From assembly GCA_038238185.1 (NCBI GenBank), contig JBBRXY010000025.1, forward strand, positions 1 to 39,038: a DNA stretch of 39,038 nucleotides, read 5' to 3'. Below, piece after piece: positions 1-5,820 of the stretch. The first letter of the stretch is position 1. Each line of letters opens with the position of its first letter. The stretch is from DATAQC01 sp038238185. Its GTDB lineage: Bacteria; Actinomycetota; Acidimicrobiia; Acidimicrobiales; AC-14. The notes under the pieces are model-generated. The model searched no databases. It was not told the origin of the DNA and worked only from the letters and a program-made list of their open reading frames with translations. The translations under genes were made by a program, and so were the position numbers.

Positions 1-248
1 CCCCCGATGGTGTTGGCCGGAGCGATGTTCCCGTTGGCCCCGGCGGCGAACTCGGCCACCTTGGCCGGGCTGGTCTGTGTGCCGCTGACGGAAACGTAGA
101 TCGGCAAGCAGGTGGCGGCAGCCGCCGGGCCGGCGAGAGCGGCGCACAGCGTCGCTCCCGCGGCGGCCACGGCGAACAGGATCGCCGCAGGCCTAGTCGA
201 GGTCCTGGTTCGCCGCATGGTCGTGGGCTGCTTGCGTTGCGGGGCCAT
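1..248 (-). CDS. Secreted protein, 5' end only (propeller-like repeat start)
   Basis: The gene enters from beyond the left edge; only its first 82 codons are in the window. The start is ATG at 248, six bases after the stop of the upstream beta-helix gene, with a second in-frame ATG at 218. The N-terminus has an Arg-rich n-region (MRRTRTSTR) and an Ala-rich hydrophobic stretch ending in AAAA, which is a signal peptide. The mature part begins TCLPIYVSVSG and continues with FAAGANGNIAPANTIG. That resembles the GN-x-AP-x-x-TI-x-G repeat of secreted six-bladed beta-propeller (NHL or lactonase-like) proteins, which is recalled family knowledge. There is no strong Shine-Dalgarno, so co-translation with the upstream gene is plausible. 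The function cannot be named from this fragment. Confidence 0.7.
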   Translation of the reverse strand, partial: MAPQRKQPTTMRRTRTSTRPAAILFAVAAAGATLCAALAGPAAAATCLPIYVSVSGTQTSPAKVAEFAAGANGNIAPANTIG

Positions 249-254
249 CCGCTG

Positions 255-1586
255 CTATCCGGTGGTGCAGGGGGGGTTGGCGGTGCCGTACGTGTTGCCC
301 GACCAGATGTCGTGGTCGCAGCCGGGGTTCTGGTCCTGGAGGTCCCACGCCGTGATCCCGGCGTTGGCGCCACCGTTCCCCGAAGTGAGGTTGCTCAGGA
401 TCCGCTGGCCCATGTGCGGCGGGGAGGCAGGGAGGCAGGTGGCATTGAAGCTGGCGTCGTAGAGCTGGTCGCACTCGATGAAGATCCCGTCGCGACCGTT
501 GTCGCGCACCAGGTTGTGCTGCACCAGGTTCGACCTCGGGGGCGCGTAGGGCTCGGCCGGGAAGCAGCCGAAGTCGCCGCAGCCCCCGGCGAACTCGCTG
601 CCGTTGAAGTACAGGGCCACCCCGTTGCCGGCATTGGCGGTGATGTAGTTGTCCGTGATCGTGGCCGGGTCGTCACCACAGGGTCGACCCGGCGGACTGG
701 GCACCCCGCACGTGAGGACCCCGTCGATGCCGCCCTGCTCCTTGGCCCCGCCCGCGGGCAGGAACTGCTCGTAACCGTTGTGGTCGACGATGTTGCCGGT
801 GACGGTGTGCCCGTTGCCGCCGGCATTGATCCCGGCGTTCCCGTTGTCCCTGATCGTGTTGCGAAGTGCCTGGTCGTGGCTCGTACCCCGGCCGGCAAGG
901 GCGATACCGAAGAACCCGTTGCGCAGGATCTGGTTGTCGGAGATGACGTTGAAGTCGGAATCGAGGTCGTTGCTGATACCGGAGTCGAACTGCTGGTCGA
1001 CTCCACCTGGGCCGAGCCCGATGGACGGAGCGTGGTTGTCCGTCACATTGTTGTGCTGGATGCGGTTGTTCGATGCGCTGTTGACCATGGCGATCCCCGC
1101 GTCGGGCCCGTTGCCCGTGACCGTGTTCCTCGCAACGTTGTTCCTGGTCGAGCCATCGAGCACGATGCCGTCGTTGTACACGGTCGTGCCCAACCCGACG
1201 TTGTTCCTCACCTTCATCCTGGTGACGGTGTTCCCCGATCCGCCCTTGACGAGGACCCCGACGAAGAAGGCTCGGACCGTCCCGCCCTTGACCGTGACCC
1301 CTGTCACATTGTCCAGGTGGATGCCGGCCTGGTCGATGGCGCCCTGGGGATTCGAACCGGCGCCGCGCACGCTGTGGCCGGCCAGGTCGACGGTGATGCC
1401 GCTGGCCTGGACGATCAGGCCGTCGCCGAAGCAGGGTCCGATGTCGTTGGCGACGGTGATGCTCGTGGTGATCGTCTGGCCGCACGCCACGATCGTGGCG
1501 GCGTGTGCCGCAGAGGCCAACCCGATACTGCTGCCCAACAGAGCCACGGCCGAGGCCATGCTGAACCGTCTGACGATCTTCCGCAA
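255..1586 (-). CDS. Secreted right-handed parallel beta-helix repeat protein
   Basis: This is a 443-aa exported protein built of parallel beta-helix (PbH1/NosD-like) rungs. After the signal peptide (RKIVRR then a hydrophobic run ending SAAHA) the chain repeats short turns such as GNTVTRMKVRNN, RNNVARNTVTGN, NNRIQHNNVTDN and HTVTGNIVDHN. This Asn-rich ladder is typical of pectate-lyase-like and NosD-like folds. No catalytic residues could be assigned, so it may bind or cut a polysaccharide or be structural. Several cysteine pairs in the C-terminal third suggest disulfides. I chose the TTG at 1586 because AGGGGG lies 4 nt upstream and the resulting N-terminus is a classical signal peptide. An upstream in-frame ATG at 1652 would add 22 polar residues and overlaps a candidate -10 box. 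The gene is followed after 6 nt by the partial secreted gene at 1-248. Confidence 0.8.
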   Translation of the reverse strand: MRKIVRRFSMASAVALLGSSIGLASAAHAATIVACGQTITTSITVANDIGPCFGDGLIVQASGITVDLAGHSVRGAGSNPQGAIDQAGIHLDNVTGVTVKGGTVRAFFVGVLVKGGSGNTVTRMKVRNNVGLGTTVYNDGIVLDGSTRNNVARNTVTGNGPDAGIAMVNSASNNRIQHNNVTDNHAPSIGLGPGGVDQQFDSGISNDLDSDFNVISDNQILRNGFFGIALAGRGTSHDQALRNTIRDNGNAGINAGGNGHTVTGNIVDHNGYEQFLPAGGAKEQGGIDGVLTCGVPSPPGRPCGDDPATITDNYITANAGNGVALYFNGSEFAGGCGDFGCFPAEPYAPPRSNLVQHNLVRDNGRDGIFIECDQLYDASFNATCLPASPPHMGQRILSNLTSGNGGANAGITAWDLQDQNPGCDHDIWSGNTYGTANPPCTTG

Positions 1587-1651
1587 AGTTCCCCCTGAGT
1601 TCGTTTCCGCCTGATTCTCGCCGAGAGACCCCCCGCGCTGGTCTTCAGCCA

Positions 1652-1681
1652 ACTGTAGATGATGCGTAGTCGCGAGCGCAA
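1652..1681 (-). promoter_or_regulatory. Candidate promoter of the beta-helix gene
   Basis: Reading the minus strand, TTGCGC (1681-1676) and TACAGT (1657-1652) are separated by 18 bases. This is a reasonable actinobacterial -35/-10 pair. Transcription would start near 1645, leaving a leader of about 60 nt before the TTG start at 1586. The match is by eye only. Confidence 0.35.
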
Positions 1682-1698
1682 GGGTCCTTCAGCCCTCA

Positions 1699-1713
1699 GC
1701 TCCCTTGGGGAGC
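1699..1713. other. Small perfect hairpin between remnant and beta-helix gene
   Basis: GCTCCC-TTG-GGGAGC forms a 6-bp stem with a 3-nt loop. It lies between the end of the hydrolase remnant (1812) and the beta-helix promoter, so it could terminate transcription arriving from the right. No T-tract follows on either strand. Apart from this hairpin and the promoter, 1587-1811 holds nothing else I recognise. Confidence 0.25.
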
Positions 1714-1811
1714 GCGTGCGGTGTCGTGACCGCCTGTCGTGTGCATTGCGCTGACCGATGAGTTCTGTCGTCCCGTCGCGATCGCCGTGAGGATTTCCGT
1801 CCGGTCCGCTG

Positions 1812-2413
1812 TCACTGCTGGGGTGGGGCCTCGGACGGCGCAAGCGCGGCGCCGATGTCGGCAAAGGTGTCCGAGCGGCCTCCCCGTAGGTGCTCGGGTC
1901 CTGGAACGCCTTCTCCGTGTACGTGGCGGCGACACCGATCGCCAGCTTCGGCGACGGTAGCTAGCCGGTGGTCGCCACCGCTCCGGCGAAGTTCCGGATC
2001 TGTGAGGTCCACGCCCCGCGCACCTCGACGCCGATGCCGTAGCCCCGAACAGGAGTCTGCTCGGCGCACGCCGGGCAACCCTCTTGGCGGTGCCCGAATC
2101 CGACGCTGGGCTGCACCATGACGCGGTGCGACTCGGGTGACAGCAGCTTCCCGGCGCCGATCGCCTCCATGCTCGTGGTCCAGTCGCAGATGTTGGTGGT
2201 CTGGACGGCGCCCTGGGCCGTCGTCCACGACGGGTTCCAGAACGTTGTCTCCTCGAAGAACGGCTGGCCGGGAGGAACTCCGAGGACCTCGCTTCGCTCG
2301 GCGCTGAAAGTGTGCAGGACCGGGGGCGGGATATCGGGCTTGGTCGAGCTCTGCGTCTGGCTGAGACCCATTGGCTCGATGATCTCCGTCGCCGTCACCC
2401 CGGCCTGACTCAC
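1812..2413 (-). pseudogene. Beta-lactamase/D-Ala-D-Ala carboxypeptidase-family hydrolase, C-terminal remnant
   Basis: Only the C-terminal half of a class-C beta-lactamase-like serine hydrolase remains. Readable stretches are VTATEIIEPMGLSQTQ, then TFWNPSWTTAQGAVQTTN, and ESHRVMVQPSVGFGHRQ with CPAC and a late GYGIGVEV segment. The N-terminal part with the SxxK nucleophile motif is absent. The frame is stopped by TAG at 1961-1963, apparently a Tyr codon in the ancestor. It resumes as LPSPKLAIGVAATYTEKAF and then needs a one-base shift near 1865-1875 to reach the natural-looking tail DTFADIGAALAPSEAPPQQ, ending at TGA 1812-1814. A GTG at 2413, a few bases past the stop of the upstream membrane-protein gene, could still start a 150-aa peptide. 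The family call rests on recalled sequence patterns. Truncation plus two lesions argue for decay, not sequencing error alone. Confidence 0.7.
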
Positions 2414-2415
2414 TG

Positions 2416-3576
2416 TCAGCCCAGGTTGGCGATCAACCCGGCCATCACCTCGTTGAGGGTGGCCCGATCGCTTGCGTCGGCGATCACGATCAGGAACGTC
2501 CCGTCCTTGTAGGTCAGTAGCTCCCCGTTCCCGTCGCTTGTCGCGTACAGGGCATCGATGCCGCCCACCGTGACATGCTCGGTGGCGCCGAGTTTGGCGG
2601 CCGTCCCGTCGAGGAAGTCGCTCGCGCCGATCTGGGCGACCCATTGATCGTCGAACTTCATGGCCACGGCCAACGCCACTTCTTCGCCATCACGCGAGAT
2701 CATCTTGCCGCTGACGCTCTTCAGAACCTCGTCCGGGTTCACCGTCACGCCCGGCTTCAATCCGGACTTCATCCCGTCCTCGAAACCCTGCTTCAGATCG
2801 GAGATCACCGACGCCGGGGCGTCCGCGAAGGTGAGCCCGGGCACAGGGGCGAGTGCCGCGCCCGCAGAACCACCGGAACCGCTCGCGCCCGATGACGACT
2901 CGGCGACCCCGTCGGACGGGGCCGGGTTGATCGCCGACGCGGCCGTGGGAGTCTTGTCGTGCGAGCCGGTGACCACCATCACGATCCCGACCATGAAGCC
3001 GATGCCAACGAAAACCGCCGTCAGGGCGGCCACGACAGGGCCCTTGCCACCTCGTTTCTCGGCCGGGGCGGAGCCGAACTGGCCAGGACCGCCGGGCTGC
3101 TGAGGAGTCATCGGCGAGGTGGCCGCCTCGGCCCGCAGGGCCAGGAGCGCGCGCCCACCCGACCCGAGGCCCGTGTCCGAGGCGGAAGGGTTCACCCGTT
3201 TGGGCCGGGGCGGGACGAACGTCACCGCCGATGCCGTCGCCGTAACCATCGGAGGCGCCTCCGTCGCCTCCGTCGCCCAGTCGGCCTTGGTGGCGTTCGC
3301 CTTGGTCGAATTCGCCTGGCGGGCCTTGGTGGCCGTGGCCTTCGTGGCCGTGGCCTTCGTGGCCGGGGCCTTCATGGCCTTGGCGGCACGGGCTCGCGTC
3401 GTCGTGGTCGCCTTCGTCGCCGTCCCTGTCGCCGCCCGGCTCGGCTTCACGGACGGGCTCGCGGGGGCGCGCCGCTGCGCCGGTGCCCTCTTCACCACCG
3501 AATCCGTCGTCTTGTTGGCCGGAGCGCGTCTCGCCCGACTCGCTGGGGCCTTCGGCGGTGGCTCGTCTGTGGACAT
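2416..3576 (-). CDS. Single-pass membrane protein with histone-like Lys/Ala/Thr-rich cytosolic tail
   Basis: A 386-aa protein in three parts. Residues about 8-98 are basic and low in complexity (RARAAKAMKAPATKATATK and similar), like the C-terminal tails of bacterial HU/H1-like proteins. Residues about 100-178 are a Pro/Ala/Gly linker. One transmembrane helix follows at about 180-203 (VVAALTAVFVGIGFMVGIV). The rest, about 180 residues, would be outside: a Ser/Gly-rich spacer and then a folded domain (SVISDLKQGFEDGMKSG, then repeated beta segments ending NEVMAGLIANLG). The start at ATG 3576 has GGAAGG 9 nt upstream. A shorter start at ATG 3111, just before the helix, has no ribosome site. I do not recognise the outer domain. 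DNA contact by the tail is inference. The gene is flanked on both sides by pseudogenes. Confidence 0.65.
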   Translation of the reverse strand: MSTDEPPPKAPASRARRAPANKTTDSVVKRAPAQRRAPASPSVKPSRAATGTATKATTTTRARAAKAMKAPATKATATKATATKARQANSTKANATKADWATEATEAPPMVTATASAVTFVPPRPKRVNPSASDTGLGSGGRALLALRAEAATSPMTPQQPGGPGQFGSAPAEKRGGKGPVVAALTAVFVGIGFMVGIVMVVTGSHDKTPTAASAINPAPSDGVAESSSGASGSGGSAGAALAPVPGLTFADAPASVISDLKQGFEDGMKSGLKPGVTVNPDEVLKSVSGKMISRDGEEVALAVAMKFDDQWVAQIGASDFLDGTAAKLGATEHVTVGGIDALYATSDGNGELLTYKDGTFLIVIADASDRATLNEVMAGLIANLG

Positions 3577-3772
3577 CCCTGGGGCCCTTCCGATGGATGC
3601 AACGCTTCGGCGAGACCGAAGCCATCGTGTCGTACTGGCCTTCCTTCCTCGCCCAGAGATTGTCGACCGCAAGCGCGTGGTTCTTGACCAAGTCTTCGAT
3701 GAGTTGGCTGGTTCCCTCGAGGCGGCGGTGACCGCCAGCCTGGTGAGCCCAGCGAGCGGGGCCGGAACGCTC
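3577..3772. other. Non-assigned stretch between membrane-protein gene and APH remnant
   Basis: No gene with an acceptable start lies here. On the minus strand one frame reads QLIEDLVKNHALAVDNLW, which looks protein-like but has no start and runs out of frame into the next gene. It may be further debris of the phosphotransferase region. The ribosome site of the gene starting at 3576 lies at its left end. Confidence 0.4.
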
Positions 3773-3995
3773 TCATGGAACAAGATCCCAGAGGAGCCTG
3801 TAGTACGCGATCCGCTCTGGGTCGATGTCGATGCCGTAGCTGTCAAGCAGCACCTCGTCCCAGCCCGGCCCGTAGCTCCACACATGCTCCACGTCGCGAC
3901 AGCGAGGTCGGCCCCCCGGTTGGCGACACCGAGTGAGCCGCGGCTCCGGTCGATGAGTTCGTCCGACTCACTCCGTCTATCCCCGTGCAACAGAG
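3773..3995 (-). pseudogene. Aminoglycoside phosphotransferase (APH) family, C-terminal remnant
   Basis: Two pieces of an APH-type small-molecule kinase are visible in different frames. The first reads LLHGD followed by ELIDRSRGSLGVANRGADLAVA with internal loss. It matches the family's catalytic HGD loop and the later GFID-x-GR-x-GVADR-x-DLA metal-binding region, although the DFG-like residues are altered. The second, one frame away, reads VWSYGPGWDEVLLDSYGI and then DPERIAYYRLLWDLVP. That is a typical APH C-terminus, ending at TGA 3773-3775. The N-lobe and most of the active site are missing, so this is a dead fragment. Recognition is from remembered family patterns. Confidence 0.7.
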
Positions 3996-4021
3996 TCCGC
4001 TGACGACATGGGGAGACCCAC

Positions 4022-4641
4022 ATGAGGAAAATCACCGCCGGACTATTCATCTCGCTCGACGGCGTCGTCGAGAACCCACAGGACTGGCACTTCCCGTACT
4101 TCGACGACGAGATGGGCGCTGCTGTGACGGCGACGCTCGGCGCGGCCGACACCTTGCTCCTGGGTCGCAAGACCTACGACAGCTTCGCAGGGGCGTGGCC
4201 CGAGCGCGAGGCTGCGGGCGGCGACGACGCCGGCATGGCCAAGGCACTCGGCGACGCCCGCAAGATCGTCGTGTCGAACCAGCAGCTGAAGTTCACCTGG
4301 AGGAACTCCGAGCAGCTCACCGGCGACCTCGGTGATCGGCCGTTACCGCCTTGAAACACGAGCCCGGCGATTCGATCATCGGCATGAGCGGCTCGGTGTG
4401 CATCGTCGGCCAACTACTCGCCGCCGGCTTGCTGGACGAACTGCAACTGCTCGTTCACCCGATCGCCCTCCGCTCCGGCACCCGCCTGTTCGACGAGAGT
4501 GACGGCCCTATCCCGTTGACGCTGCTCTCGTCGGAGACCTTCAAGACGGGAGTGCTGAACCTCGTCTACGGGCCTGCCGGCTCAGTCGGCGAAGCCACCT
4601 ACGACGACGCCAAGGCCCATCTGGGCGAGCCCGGAAAGTAG
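4022..4641 (+). pseudogene. DHFR-fold (RibD C-terminal-like) reductase, split by a frameshift
   Basis: The gene begins at ATG 4022 with GGGGAG 7 nt upstream. It reads MRKITAGLFISLDGVVE and later TLLLGRKTYDSFAGAWPE, typical of the dihydrofolate-reductase-like family found widely in actinobacteria. After GDLGD (about 4339) a single base is missing and the frame ends at TGA 4352-4354. The second half continues one frame over as AVTALKHEPGDSIIGMSGS, then LLAAGLLDELQLLVHPIAL and FKTGVLNLVYGPA, ending at 4641. Together the halves give a full-length protein of about 206 aa with no other lesion. A TTG at 4351 overlaps the TGA (TTGA), so two coupled polypeptides are formally possible. A recent mutation or an assembly error is the simpler reading. 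The substrate is unknown; these proteins are not the folate enzyme itself. Confidence 0.75.
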
Positions 4642-4648
4642 AACGTCT

Positions 4649-4654
4649 TAGGGT
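4649..4654 (+). promoter_or_regulatory. Leaderless-type -10 box TAGGGT
   Basis: TAGGGT ends 7 nt before the ATG at 4662, and no Shine-Dalgarno intervenes. This matches the actinobacterial pattern in which transcription begins at the start codon itself. Confidence 0.45.
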
Positions 4655-4661
4655 TGGCGCC

Positions 4662-5480
4662 ATGGCGTTGACACCGACAGTGGACCTGGGCGCCGTCCGG
4701 GCGGCGATGACGAGCGAGTCGGGTCGCCTCACCGCCCTGCTGCGGTCGGCCCGGCAGGCGGACGAGCGAGCGCTGGGCGAGTGGAACCTGGGTGACCTCG
4801 CCGTGCACCTGTCCCTCAGCCTCGACGCGGTGCTGGCCACGGCGCGGGGCAGTGGGGCCATGCTCGACGACATCTGGGGCCTGTCCGGCCTGAGCAATAT
4901 CCTGGTTGGCGGAGAGGCGACGCGCGACCTCGGCGCCATCGCCGACCGCATCGATGCCACGGTGGCCCAACTCCTCGCCGTGCTCCCCGACACCGGCGGC
5001 CAGGAGCTGCAGCCGTGGGTGGTGCAGGGCATGGAGCTGCCGCTCTCGACCCTTGCTTCCCAGGCGCTCAATGAGCTGGTGGTGCACGGGCGTGACGTGG
5101 CCCTGGCCGAGGGAGTGGCCTGGCCCGTCGATCGTCGGGCGGCAGCGTTGGTGCTCGATGGCTTCCTGTTTCCCGCCCTCGACGTGCTCGGGCGGTCGAT
5201 GGTCGACCAGGAGGTGGCCGCCGGGGTCCGGGCCCGCTTCGACGTACGCCTCCGGGGCGGGGGCGGGGCGTACCTGACCTTCACCGACGGAGACCTCTCG
5301 GTCACCCGTTCGGCCCTCGGTCCGGTCGACTGCCATCTCTCGGTCGACCCGGCGGCCTTCCTTCTCGTGTCGTGGGGCCGGGTCAGCCAATGGCCGGCCA
5401 TAGCGAGGGGCCAATTGCTGGCCTGGGGCCGCCGGCCCTGGCTCGGACTGCGACTTCGGGCCCTTCTCCGGAACCCCTGA
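4662..5480 (+). CDS. Mycothiol-dependent maleylpyruvate isomerase-like protein with SCP2-like C-terminus
   Basis: A 272-aa protein. The N-terminal part (about 10-160) is a DinB-like four-helix MDMPI domain. It shows the conserved EWNLGDLAVHLSLSLDAV segment and LNELVVHGRDVALA, which carry the His/Glu/Asp metal ligands of the family. The C-terminal 100 residues (FDVRLRGGGGAYLTFTDGDL, then GRVSQWPAIARGQLLAWG) look like an SCP2 sterol-carrier domain, a common partner of MDMPI domains. The founding enzyme isomerises maleylpyruvate using mycothiol in the gentisate pathway. Most paralogues, and probably this one, have unknown substrates. No aromatic-degradation genes are nearby. The start at ATG 4662 is supported by a leaderless -10 box. 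Confidence 0.8.
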   Translation: MALTPTVDLGAVRAAMTSESGRLTALLRSARQADERALGEWNLGDLAVHLSLSLDAVLATARGSGAMLDDIWGLSGLSNILVGGEATRDLGAIADRIDATVAQLLAVLPDTGGQELQPWVVQGMELPLSTLASQALNELVVHGRDVALAEGVAWPVDRRAAALVLDGFLFPALDVLGRSMVDQEVAAGVRARFDVRLRGGGGAYLTFTDGDLSVTRSALGPVDCHLSVDPAAFLLVSWGRVSQWPAIARGQLLAWGRRPWLGLRLRALLRNP

Positions 5481-5501
5481 GCAGCCCCCTGAGGCCAGCA
5501 A

Positions 5502-5641
5502 GAAACACGACGAGCACTTCGTGGAGTTCGCCCTGCGGCTGGCCGACCGCTATGTGGTGCTCGATGCCGGGCGAGGTGGTGGCGTCAGGCGACACCGCCA
5601 CCATGGAGGACGGCGCAGTTCGACGACTCCTGGCCGTGTAG
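5502..5641 (+). pseudogene. ABC transporter ATPase (UrtE/LivF-like) C-terminal remnant
   Basis: Directly after the MDMPI gene, about 46 codons survive of the tail of a branched-chain amino acid/urea-type ABC ATPase. The first part reads HFVEFALRLADRYVVLDAG, the region following the H-loop in this family. An extra G near 5570 shifts the frame, which then continues GEVVASGDTATMEDGAVRRLLAV and stops at TAG 5639-5641. Walker A, the signature motif and Walker B are all missing. It has no start codon or promoter and is a dead fragment. Confidence 0.65.
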
Positions 5642-5659
5642 CCGCGCCTTGCGGCGAGG

Positions 5660-5816
5660 TCACGGTCGCGTGAGACCCAACCGGTGGAGCAGCCCCAGGA
5701 ACATCCCGGCGGTGGACACATCGGGGCGCTCGAATCGGGTCGTGGCAAGGGGCGCGCCGGTGCCCCCGGGCAACGCCGACCAGAGTCGGTGGAGAGGGGG
5801 GTCAGTCCCCCGGGAC
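5660..5816 (-). other. Possible C-terminal coding remnant, family not recognised
   Basis: One minus-strand frame shows the codon bias of real genes here and reads ATTRFERPDVSTAGMFLGLL then HRLGLTRP before TGA at 5660-5662. It has no start of its own. Upstream it would run into the end of the sedolisin gene in another frame. It may be the tail of a lost gene; I cannot name a family. Confidence 0.3.
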
Positions 5817-5820
5817 TCAG
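5791..5820. terminator. GC-rich hairpin at the end of the sedolisin gene
   Basis: AGTCCC-CC-GGGACT overlaps the sedolisin stop codon. A nearby G5/C5 pair (GGGGG ... CCCCC) can also fold. There is no T-tract, so termination is only a possibility. Confidence 0.25.

Noticed and set aside
3119..4003. 294-codon plus-strand Ala/Val-rich frame
   Set aside because: Shadow of the histone-tailed membrane protein and of the APH remnant on the other strand.
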